Source of the DNA: Rhizobium sp. ZPR4
Lineage (GTDB): Bacteria > Pseudomonadota > Alphaproteobacteria > Rhizobiales > Rhizobiaceae
Assembly (NCBI RefSeq): GCF_040215725.1
Contig: NZ_CP157968.1
Coordinates: 434,001 to 498,000, forward strand
Length of the DNA: 64,000 nucleotides
Direction of reading: 5' to 3'
A program made the position numbers and the translations under genes. This document shows, piece after piece, positions 8,275-15,246 of the stretch (positions are counted from its first letter, which is position 1; every line of letters starts with the position of its first letter). A model generated the notes under the pieces. That model was not told the DNA's origin, did no database searches, and was given only the letters and a program-made list of their open reading frames with translations.

Positions 8275-9127
8275 GATTGCCTCCGAAATGAGCGATGACA
8301 GCCCGATAGAGGCTATAAAGACCGAGCGACAGCACAACGTTGACGACGGCAATGACGCAGGCCGTGGTGTAATCGAACTCCTGGATCGCCTTTGCGTAGA
8401 TGAGCACAGGCAGCGTAATGACGCCCTTGGCGCCGATGAAGAGTACGATGCCGAACTCGTTGACCGTCAAGAGCAAGCAGAGGCTGCCGCCGGCGATCAA
8501 AGCCGGCATTGCCGCAGGAAGGATGACCTGCCGCACGATGCGCCAGGGCTTGGCACCGAGGCTGCTCGCGACCTCGATCTGCGCCTGGTCGATCTGCGAG
8601 AAGGTGGCAAGCAGCGGCCGCATGACGAAAGGGGTATAAACGGTCGTTTCCGCCAGGATCACACCCCACTGCGAATAGAGAAAGTCGACAGGTGGCAAAT
8701 CAACCTGCATCAGCCGCATCAGGCCTTCATTGAGAAGGCCGGCCGAGCCGTAAATGAAAGTGAAGGCGAGCGTCACCAGAAAGGTCGGCAGCGCGATGAA
8801 AGTATCGATCAACCGCCCGCAGAACTTCGCGCCGGGAAAAGGCACGAAAGCGATGACAAGCGAGAAGATGAAGCCGAGCACGATGCATCCCGCCGTCGAA
8901 CCGAGCGCAATGACGATCGTGTGCTGCAACCCGTCATGAAATTCGCGGGACGACAACACCTCCTCGAATGCTGCAAACGACAGAGTGCCGGGATCACCCA
9001 GCGACTGCCTGATAATGAGCCCCAGCGGGTAGAAGAACAAGATCGCCAGGATGAGAAGCGGCGGCACGCTCCAGAGGCGGTCCCAGCCTGGACGGTGCGC
9101 AATCGATCCGGCAGCGATATCAGCCAT
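8258..9127 (-). CDS. phnU: AEP ABC transporter permease 1
   Basis: A 289-residue integral membrane permease with six predicted helices, beginning with PPLLILAILFFYPLGLIIRQSL. The ATPase-contact loop reads QIEVASSLGAKPWRIVRQVILPAAMPALI, typical of the binding-protein-dependent permease family. It forms the membrane channel with the next gene. The start at ATG 9127 is preferred because GGAGG lies 9 bases before it, whereas the ATG at 9136 directly abuts that site. It overlaps the end of the ATPase gene by 8 bases. Substrate assignment rests on the neighbours: phnS-like binding protein, FAD oxidoreductase and phnX. Confidence 0.87.
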   Translation of the reverse strand: MADIAAGSIAHRPGWDRLWSVPPLLILAILFFYPLGLIIRQSLGDPGTLSFAAFEEVLSSREFHDGLQHTIVIALGSTAGCIVLGFIFSLVIAFVPFPGAKFCGRLIDTFIALPTFLVTLAFTFIYGSAGLLNEGLMRLMQVDLPPVDFLYSQWGVILAETTVYTPFVMRPLLATFSQIDQAQIEVASSLGAKPWRIVRQVILPAAMPALIAGGSLCLLLTVNEFGIVLFIGAKGVITLPVLIYAKAIQEFDYTTACVIAVVNVVLSLGLYSLYRAVIAHFGGNRADMV

Positions 9128-10262
9128 GACGGCCATCCTCCGGCACGAGGGTGACGTCGGCGGGATTGAAATGAACCGTCAGCATCGCGCCGGGAACAGG
9201 CGGCACGCTCATCGGCGCCGAGGACATGCGGACTTCCTGCCCGGCAATATCGAGGGTGACATTGTGGGTATCGCCCTGCCATTGCACGCTGCGCACGACG
9301 CCGGTCAGGCGGTTGCTGTCGCCCTGCGGTGCATCGAGGCGGAAATCATGCGGCCTGGCGCAAAGCAGGCAATCGCTGCCCGCGGATAGACGATGATGGT
9401 TACGGGCAACCAATACCTGATCGCCGAACCTCACCTGAGCCCGTTGGTCGTCGAGCGGCTGCACGCCCTTGACTTCGAGAAGATTGGCCCGGCCGAGAAA
9501 TTCCGCCGAGAAGCGGTTCGGCGGATAGCGAAACAGCGACTGAGCATCACCGAAAGCCCGAAGCTTTCCGTCGCGCATGATGCCGATATGATTGGCAAGC
9601 GTCAGCGCTTCCGACTGGTCGTGCGTGACATAGAGCACGGTAAGCGACGGCAGCTCGCGATGCAGCCTTGCGAGCTCATCGACCATCGAGCGGCGGATCT
9701 GCGCATCGAGCGCCGACAACGGCTCGTCGAGCAATAGCACCTGCGGACGGATGGCGATGGCGCGGGCAATGGCGACGCGTTGCTGCTGGCCGCCGGAAAG
9801 CTCGCGCGGATAGCGCTTGGCATAGGCCGCCATGCCGACCATGGCCAGAGCTTCCGGGACGCGCACCCGAATGATCTCCTCCGGTGTGTGGCGAGCCCGC
9901 AGCCCGAAGGCAACATTTTCTTCCACCCGCATATGCGGAAAGAGCGCGTAGTTCTGCACCACCATGCCGATATCGCGGTCATAGGGCGCGAGATTGGTGA
10001 CATCGCGGTCGCCGATCATGATGCGGCCGCCCGACGGACGGACGAAACCCGCCACGGCGCGCAGCGCCGTCGTCTTTCCCGAGCCGGACGGGCCGATCAG
10101 GGCGACGATCTCGCCCGGATTGACGGTCAGGTTCAGCGAGTCGAGAACGGTGAGGCCGTTATAGGCAACGGACACATTCTCGAAGGCGATCCGCTTGGCT
10201 GATGCGGCCGACGTTTCCGTCGGCCGCCCGCTCTCGGATGGCTTGGTGTTCGCCATCGCCAT
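9120..10262 (-). CDS. phnT: AEP ABC transporter ATP-binding protein
   Basis: A 380-residue ATPase that powers the AEP importer. All nucleotide-binding motifs are intact: Walker A GPSGSGKTT, Q-loop [11 protein letters not shown], signature ELSGGQQQR, Walker B LLLDEPLSALDA, and the H-loop VTHDQSEAL. A C-terminal TOBE-type regulatory region follows (about residues 290-380, ending near MLTVHFNPADVTLVP). Its ATG shares one base with the TGA of the binding-protein gene, so it is translated in tandem with it. An N-terminal extension of about 25 residues rich in S/T/E precedes the ABC domain. Confidence 0.92.
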   Translation of the reverse strand: MAMANTKPSESGRPTETSAASAKRIAFENVSVAYNGLTVLDSLNLTVNPGEIVALIGPSGSGKTTALRAVAGFVRPSGGRIMIGDRDVTNLAPYDRDIGMVVQNYALFPHMRVEENVAFGLRARHTPEEIIRVRVPEALAMVGMAAYAKRYPRELSGGQQQRVAIARAIAIRPQVLLLDEPLSALDAQIRRSMVDELARLHRELPSLTVLYVTHDQSEALTLANHIGIMRDGKLRAFGDAQSLFRYPPNRFSAEFLGRANLLEVKGVQPLDDQRAQVRFGDQVLVARNHHRLSAGSDCLLCARPHDFRLDAPQGDSNRLTGVVRSVQWQGDTHNVTLDIAGQEVRMSSAPMSVPPVPGAMLTVHFNPADVTLVPEDGRHG

Positions 10263-11293
10263 CAGTTGCTCGCGATCGCCTTGCCGTAGGCGTCGACATC
10301 CTGCTTGAGGTCAGCGAGCACCTTGTTCCAGTCCGGCGTCCAGATTTCGATGCCGTCCATGATGGCATGCAGCTTCTTGAAGTTTTCATCCGTCGGATGG
10401 ATGTCGGTGCGAACAGGCAAACCCTGTGCAACGGCGCTGACATCCTTCTGCGCATCTTCGCTCAGCAGGAAGTCGATCAGCTTCTTGCCGTTTTCCGAAT
10501 GCGGCGCAGCAGATACGAGAGCGACGTAATAGGGCAGCGAGAAGGCGGTCTTCTTGCCATCCGGACCGGCCGGGAAGAAGATCTTGATGTTCGGATTGTC
10601 GGCCTGCTGCGCCAGGTTCATTTGCAGGTCGCCGTTGGCGACGTAGAGTTCGCCCTTGTTGACGAGCGCGGTAAGCTTGCCGGTGGAAGCGGACGGGCCG
10701 AGATTGTTGACCTGCAGCTTCTTCAGGTAATCGAGGCCGGCAACCTTGCCGCCGAAGGCGTGGAATGCCTGCAGCATCAGGGCGGTGCCGTCACCGGCCT
10801 GGCCGGGCGTGGAATACTGGATCTTCTGCTTGAACTTGGAATCGAGCAGATCCTGATAGGTCGCAGGCGCCGTCTTCAGAACCGAGCCGTTGTAGATGAA
10901 GTTCGGATAGTTGTTGATCATGGCGACGTAGAACCCCTTCGGATCCTTGTCGCGTGTTTCGATCTTGTCGGCGCCCTTCGGCGCATAGGTTTCGAGCAGA
11001 CCTTCGCTTGCAGCCTTCTGCACGAAGGGTGGCAGGGTGACGAGAACGTCGGCCTGGGTGTTGGACTTTTCCTTCGACAGACGGTCAACGACGCCGCTCG
11101 AACCAGCCTCGACATACTGAACCTTGATGCCGGTCGCCTTGGTGAAGGCGTCGAATTCGTTTCCGTACCAGCTCGGCGTGCCGTCATGCAGGCCGTCGGC
11201 GCTGTAGATGGTGACGACATTGTCGGCGGCCATGGCCGGCAGGGCGACGGAGGCCAGCAGGCCTGCAAGCGCAAAAATGGATTTCGTTTTCAT
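10262..11293 (-). CDS. phnS: AEP ABC transporter substrate-binding protein
   Basis: A 343-residue periplasmic binding protein of the Fe3+/putrescine/AEP type-2 class. The signal peptide MKTKSIFALAGLLASVALPA with cleavage after AMA at about residue 22 is clear. The mature protein begins with VVTIYSADGLHD and has GIKVQYVEAGSSGVVDRL, QADVLVTLPPFV and a C-terminal GLPVRTDIHP segment, which resemble PhnS proteins. The start at ATG 11293 has AAGGAAAG upstream; the longer frame to 11332 has no signal-peptide logic. It is the first gene of phnS-T-U-V. A repeated ATAGTT half-site upstream may be the control site of the cluster. Confidence 0.9.
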   Translation of the reverse strand: MKTKSIFALAGLLASVALPAMAADNVVTIYSADGLHDGTPSWYGNEFDAFTKATGIKVQYVEAGSSGVVDRLSKEKSNTQADVLVTLPPFVQKAASEGLLETYAPKGADKIETRDKDPKGFYVAMINNYPNFIYNGSVLKTAPATYQDLLDSKFKQKIQYSTPGQAGDGTALMLQAFHAFGGKVAGLDYLKKLQVNNLGPSASTGKLTALVNKGELYVANGDLQMNLAQQADNPNIKIFFPAGPDGKKTAFSLPYYVALVSAAPHSENGKKLIDFLLSEDAQKDVSAVAQGLPVRTDIHPTDENFKKLHAIMDGIEIWTPDWNKVLADLKQDVDAYGKAIASN

Positions 11294-11370
11294 GATCTTT
11301 CCTTTGCTCAATGACTTGACCCCAGCCAGCATTCGGAGACGGGCTAACGTTAGACGGCGCGAGCAAATTC

Positions 11371-11409
11371 ATAGTTAAAAACTATTTCATTTATATGACA
11401 ATAGTTTTT
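11371..11409. promoter_or_regulatory. AT-rich dyads upstream of phnS
   Basis: Three half sites alternate in orientation: ATAGTT (11371-11376), AACTAT (11380-11385) and ATAGTT (11401-11406). AAAAACTAT (11377-11385) and ATAGTTTTT (11401-11409) are perfect 9-base arms around a 15-base spacer that contains TTATATGA, also found inside the dyad at 6440-6464. This is a candidate LysR control site for the phnS promoter. The rest of the 280-base gap (11294-11573) shows nothing else I can name. Confidence 0.4.
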
Positions 11410-11573
11410 GTCTATAATTTTGATAAGGGAACAGAACTTTCTTGATCGATGCGATCAAGACCAGCTTTGGATGATTTATTGATGTGAACCGGCCAATGAT
11501 CACGGCGCCCCGGCTCCGCAAAAATACGAGAGCTGACGGGAACATAAAGGCCAGTAGCGCAGGCGACGATGGC

Positions 11574-12173
11574 CTAACCGCTTATGGATCTTCGACAGAA
11601 ATCGGTCACAGCCGCAACGAGTTTGCGCCGATCGACATCAGGCCCATCGGCCAGACAGTCATCCACCGCGCTGTGCATGGAATTGAACAGCATGACGGCT
11701 GTGAGCCGGGCATCGACAAAGACGAACGCGCCGGCGGCATGACCTTCGATGAGGAAGGACGTCAGGCGGCTGACAAGGGGATTGGCCCGCTTCATGTCCC
11801 GCTTCGTCGGCTGAAACTCATGAAACACCAGATCGTGGAGCGCGACCTCGTCTAGATAGCCAAGCACGCAGGCCTCCATCAAAACGTCGAGCCGCCGCAC
11901 CCAACTGTCAGAGGCAGACGCTCTGGCGATGGCATCGATCCTTTCGCAAAAGAGCTCGATGAAACGCGCTTGCAGGGCTTTAAGGACATCGTCCTTGGTC
12001 TGAAAATAAAGGTAGAAAGTACCCTTGGCGACGTCCGCGGCATCGACGATCTCCGCAACACTGGTCGCGGCAAACCCCTTCTCCAGAAACAGTCGCTGTG
12101 CGGCGTCCATCAATTCCTCACGCCGAATTTCCGGCGGCTTGGTGCGCGGACGCGGACGATCTGTAACGGTCAC
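11574..12173 (-). CDS. TetR family transcriptional regulator
   Basis: A 199-residue TetR-type repressor. The helix-turn-helix is at about residues 17-60 (LMDAAQRLFLEKGFAATSVAEIVDAADVAKGTFYLYFQTKDDVLKAL), followed by an all-helical ligand domain of no recognised specificity. The start is GTG 12173, with GAGGAG six bases upstream; an in-frame extension to 12269 overlaps the previous gene and is unlikely. It is the third gene of an operon with two paralogous unknown proteins, 16 bases after the second. A near-perfect dyad at the operon promoter is the probable autoregulatory operator (inference). Confidence 0.88.
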   Translation of the reverse strand: MTVTDRPRPRTKPPEIRREELMDAAQRLFLEKGFAATSVAEIVDAADVAKGTFYLYFQTKDDVLKALQARFIELFCERIDAIARASASDSWVRRLDVLMEACVLGYLDEVALHDLVFHEFQPTKRDMKRANPLVSRLTSFLIEGHAAGAFVFVDARLTAVMLFNSMHSAVDDCLADGPDVDRRKLVAAVTDFCRRSISG

Positions 12174-12189
12174 GGGTTCTCCTCGCTGT

Positions 12190-12618
12190 TCATAGGCTGT
12201 CGATGATGATACCCGCTGGAGAAAGAGCGGATGCGCACAACCACCCCACCGCAAGCGAGCCCCTTTCAAAGACTTCTAACGGCATATCGAGCGGAAGACG
12301 AGCAAGACTTCGCCGAGCGTCATTGACCGTCGATGCCGGAGCGACGACTGCGACCCCGAGAAGGGATCGGCAAAATGTCTCGCGAACGACATCCAGTCGC
12401 CGCGCCAGCATGGGTAGCACAGCTACATCGCTTTGAAACGCGAATCCGCAAGCCGCGACCAGGAGGAGAGCAAAAGGTTGTTCGCGTCTCAGCCAGGACT
12501 CGACCATATCGAGGCCTGCACGCACGCCGTCCGCATCAAGCGGCGTTTCCGCGACCAGTATCGCGAGCGGCCAATGCGTCTCATCACCCTCGGGCACCCT
12601 CGACATATGCGCGCTCAT
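12190..12618 (-). CDS. Unknown protein, paralogue of the upstream gene
   Basis: A 142-residue soluble protein of unknown function. It resembles the product of the preceding gene: both begin with a HWPL(V/A) strand, then a W-L-R-(G/R)-E-(S/Q)-F segment, a V(R)..F.....G.A.V.P core (LLGVAVVAPAS here) and an F......A..WL helix. The alternation of hydrophobic strands and helices suggests a small alpha/beta domain. No signal peptide or membrane segment is visible, and no catalytic motif is recognised. The start at ATG 12618 overlaps the previous stop (ATGA), so translation is coupled. The longer frame to 12705 lies inside the upstream gene. Confidence 0.7.
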   Translation of the reverse strand: MSAHMSRVPEGDETHWPLAILVAETPLDADGVRAGLDMVESWLRREQPFALLLVAACGFAFQSDVAVLPMLARRLDVVRETFCRSLLGVAVVAPASTVNDARRSLARLPLDMPLEVFERGSLAVGWLCASALSPAGIIIDSL

Positions 12619-13058
12619 GACAGCCCGCGCAAAGCGGCCAAACCTCGCAACGCCCTTCCGACATCCAGCGGTCTTCCTTGCGTTGCCGAAAGGGAAGCAA
12701 GCCACATCGCGGCTTCATTGACATCATCGAACATCTGCGCGGGAACTCCGAACAACTTTTCGGCATTCATGCGATTCATGTCTTCAAGAGCCTCCGACGG
12801 CACGACGGTCGCCATGCCGATGACGAACTGCCTGACGCGCTCGCCATTGGCCTGAAGCCAGACCTTTGCATCTTTCGCACCACCCTCCGGCCGTTTGAGC
12901 GCCTCGGCGTCCGTGAAGACACGCAATGTCGAAAAGGATTCGCCGCGATCGAGCCAGGCGTTCCAATCCGAGAAGAAGGCGAGCTGCTCGTCGAGCGACA
13001 TCGTGCCGCGCGCGGCGGAAAGCACGAGCGGCCAATGGCTGAGATCGTGACGGATCAT
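12615..13058 (-). CDS. Unknown protein, first gene of a TetR-linked operon
   Basis: A 147-residue protein of unknown function with a good ribosome-binding site (GGGGGA). Visible features are DLSHWPLVLSAARG, an amphipathic helix EQLAFFSDWNAWLDRGE, a strand-turn FSTLRVFTDAEAL, and a conserved-looking core RQFVIGMATVVPSEAL. The overall layout is shared with the next gene, so the pair arose by duplication and has diverged strongly. A compact alpha/beta (STAS-like?) fold is possible but not demonstrated. The operon is read from a promoter at about 13178-13206 whose spacer holds a TetR-like dyad. Confidence 0.7.
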   Translation of the reverse strand: MIRHDLSHWPLVLSAARGTMSLDEQLAFFSDWNAWLDRGESFSTLRVFTDAEALKRPEGGAKDAKVWLQANGERVRQFVIGMATVVPSEALEDMNRMNAEKLFGVPAQMFDDVNEAAMWLASLSATQGRPLDVGRALRGLAALRGLS

Positions 13059-13177
13059 GACTGGATATCCCCCGATGCGGCAAGACGGAAGCAGGCGTCG
13101 CTCTGCGTTGAGGCTCCCAACCTCTCAATACGAACGATCATCCGGATGCCTCTCAAAACTTGACAATAATGCCCACA

Positions 13178-13206
13178 TATATGACTGACCGTCGGTCATT
13201 TGTAAA
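13178..13206 (-). promoter_or_regulatory. Promoter with TetR-type operator in the spacer
   Basis: On the minus strand a -35-like TTTACA (13206-13201) and a -10-like CATATA (13183-13178) are separated by 17 bases. The spacer is part of an imperfect 19-base dyad at 13181-13199 (16 of 19 positions match on the other strand; core GACCGACGGTC). A repressor bound there would block RNA polymerase. The likely ligand is the TetR protein at the end of this operon. Confidence 0.55.
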
Positions 13207-13685
13207 GGGAGTCCGTTCTTTGAGCCTGATATTGTGGGGCTTGCACCCTGCCCGGCCGCCTTAAAGCCGGCGTGAGCGCCCCATGCGGATTTGGCAGATG
13301 TGGTGGAGATTTCGATCGCCTGGCTGGATTAAGCCATCTATCCGGATGCAGATTTCGCATACAACATGCCAGCGTCGGCATGATCTTGAGAGGAGCACCG
13401 GGCGCATAGCGGAACGCTATATGGCGCGTATAGACACACAGCGAGGGGTCTTCGACCCATATCCTCCGCGTGTATTCCAAGACGCACCAACACAACCCTT
13501 AAATGATTGGCAGTGACTATGTTTTCGACAATTTTAAAAAACCAATCACGCCCTCGAAAACTTGGCTTATGAATAATTATGAGTGCGGCCGGAGCGCCAG
13601 GATAGTCTTCAAACTTTGAAAGACATCCAAAACGCGCTGCTCACGGCTCAAGCACCACTTTCACTTCGGATTCTATGGTGAGACT
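13207..13685. other. Gene-free stretch upstream of luxR
   Basis: No convincing gene is found between the TetR-operon promoter and the LuxR gene. Short open frames here lack ribosome-binding sites and family features. The part near 13515-13590 is AT-rich and probably holds the luxR promoter, but I cannot place it precisely. Confidence 0.4.
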
Positions 13686-14417
13686 ATGTTGACAGGATCA
13701 CGCCAATCTCATTGCTTGTCTGAGATAGCTCAGGCAAATGACATCGATGAATTGCGCCAGTTCTTATTCAAGTTCTGTTCTTTATACGGCCTGGCAAACG
13801 CAGTCTTTCATGTGACGCAAATCGCCGCCCTGTCGCAGCAAAACCCACTTCTCCTGCTGACCTACCCGCCAGAATGGGTGGAGACATATATCACGCACGA
13901 TTATTTCTCGATCGACCCCGTCGTTCAGGCTGGGCGCAACGGATTTCTGCCCTTCGACTGGTCTACTCTCGATCTGAAGTCGCCGCAAAGCATCTCCTTT
14001 TTTCGCGAAGCTGAAGCCTTTGACGTCGGACGCTACGGTTTGACGCTGGTCGTTCGAGGGCCTCACGGCGAACGGTCGCTTTTTACGGTTACCTCAAATC
14101 AGAAAAGCGGCGACTGGGAGCAATTGCGAAACAGCATAATAGGCGATCTGCAGGTGATCGCCTATTATCTGCATGAGCAGTCATTGATCGTGTCCGGCCT
14201 GCGAGAACAAAGCGTCGCTCGCAGGCTTTCGAAGCGGGAGACCGAGTGCCTCGAACTGCTGGCGCACGGCCTGCTTCCGAAGCAGATCACATCTATTCTT
14301 GGAATCTCCGAGAGCGCCGTGCGCCTGTATCTCAGCTCCGGCCGCCGCAAACTTCATGTCAGCACCACAAATCAGGCGATTGCGAAAGCAATCTCGCTCG
14401 AGCTCATCAAAAGCTGA
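13686..14417 (+). CDS. LuxR family quorum-sensing regulator (autoinducer-binding)
   Basis: A 243-residue acyl-homoserine-lactone receptor and transcription factor. The N-terminal ligand domain (about 20-165) contains the family pattern PPEWVETYITHDYFSIDPVV with the conserved W, Y, D and P, followed by PFDW and a G-rich strand (YGLTLVVRGPHG). The C-terminal LuxR helix-turn-helix (about 178-243) reads LSKRETECLELLAHG..PKQITSILGISESAVRLYLSSGRRKL, with the conserved E and G. It is convergent with the AHL synthase gene and overlaps it by 11 bases at the 3' ends. It should bind the signal made by that synthase and control its gene; which rhizobial subtype (Cin, Rhi, other) cannot be settled. Confidence 0.95.
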   Translation: MLTGSRQSHCLSEIAQANDIDELRQFLFKFCSLYGLANAVFHVTQIAALSQQNPLLLLTYPPEWVETYITHDYFSIDPVVQAGRNGFLPFDWSTLDLKSPQSISFFREAEAFDVGRYGLTLVVRGPHGERSLFTVTSNQKSGDWEQLRNSIIGDLQVIAYYLHEQSLIVSGLREQSVARRLSKRETECLELLAHGLLPKQITSILGISESAVRLYLSSGRRKLHVSTTNQAIAKAISLELIKS

Positions 14418-15066
14418 ACTGAATATTGCCAGGCGACGAGGATGCGAATTGCAAGGTGGGGGTCCTGTCATCCTTGCCTCGCATCGTCTTCAGCCGCTGC
14501 TCAAGCCGCTGATCGGACTCCTCGTTTACCTCCCAAAGACCAACATAAAGGTTGCCGATCTCCGGCCGAGAGCGGGCAAGCGGCGTCGGCGACCATCCGA
14601 TCTTCCGGTAAACCCCGATCATCGATGCATCATAAACACCCATGATGTGCTCGATGCCCGATTTCAAGCTCAGGCGGCAAAGACCGGAAAGCAGCTCGAC
14701 AGCGGCTGTTTGCGACGACGCGCGCCCAGCCTCGACCGAAGGGTGCACGCAAAACCGGGTGCACTCCCAGATAGACGGGCTGCAGATATCGAGATCCTCG
14801 TTGAAAAAATGCTGGAACTCGCTCGAAAGCATCGTCTCGCTCGTTGTCGGCAACAGCCGCAGCGAGCCCGTAAGCTCATCGTCCTCTTCCTTCACAGCCA
14901 GGTAAATGGGATCATGTTCGTCGTCGAAGCGGTCGATCTCCAAACCACCCTCAACGTTGACATCCCATCCCATTCGATCACGGAAGACGAGCGCGCGAGC
15001 GCGAAACATCTGAGTGAAATACGAGGACGCCGCATTGCGGTCTCGTCGTGTCAGTATCTGTAGCAT
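14407..15066 (-). CDS. Acyl-homoserine-lactone synthase (LuxI family)
   Basis: Makes an N-acyl-homoserine lactone from S-adenosylmethionine and an acyl carrier. The 219-residue protein keeps the invariant family residues: R, F and W in RARALVFRDRMGWDV, E/D/D in EIDRFDD, R in GSLRLLPT, and E and R in WECTRFCV. Usual length is 200-220. The start is ATG 15066 with GGAG six bases upstream; the longer frame to 15192 has no such site and no family similarity. It is convergent with luxR. A 24-base dyad lies 83-106 bases upstream of the start and may be the LuxR binding site. Acyl-chain length cannot be told. Confidence 0.95.
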   Translation of the reverse strand: MLQILTRRDRNAASSYFTQMFRARALVFRDRMGWDVNVEGGLEIDRFDDEHDPIYLAVKEEDDELTGSLRLLPTTSETMLSSEFQHFFNEDLDICSPSIWECTRFCVHPSVEAGRASSQTAAVELLSGLCRLSLKSGIEHIMGVYDASMIGVYRKIGWSPTPLARSRPEIGNLYVGLWEVNEESDQRLEQRLKTMRGKDDRTPTLQFASSSPGNIQFSF

Positions 15067-15114
15067 TTGCTTCTCCAAATTTTGCCTTAACAAAACACCT
15101 TGGAGCCAGGCTTC

Positions 15115-15172
15115 AATATATCGATTCCGCCAGATTGCGCGGCCGCGAGTACCCTTTAGAATCGAAGGGTAC
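15115..15172 (-). promoter_or_regulatory. luxI upstream dyad and putative -10
   Basis: A perfect inverted repeat GTACCCTT (15149-15156) / AAGGGTAC (15165-15172) with an 8-base spacer lies upstream of the AHL synthase gene. A -10-like TATATT is read on the minus strand at 15120-15115. The dyad centre would be about 50 bases upstream of a transcription start there, a position used by LuxR-type activators. Assignment as a lux-box-like element is inference. Confidence 0.5.
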
Positions 15173-15246
15173 GGAGCAAAGCAAAGATTCAATCGCTCCC
15201 GTGGCCTCTCTTGTCGACATGCAGGGACTTGCGGACACTCGGTGCG

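Noticed and set aside
13686..15066. Plasmid transfer control (traR/traI) reading of the LuxR/LuxI pair
   Set aside because: No conjugation or replication genes are near, and the upstream dyad does not match the tra box; left as a generic quorum-sensing pair.
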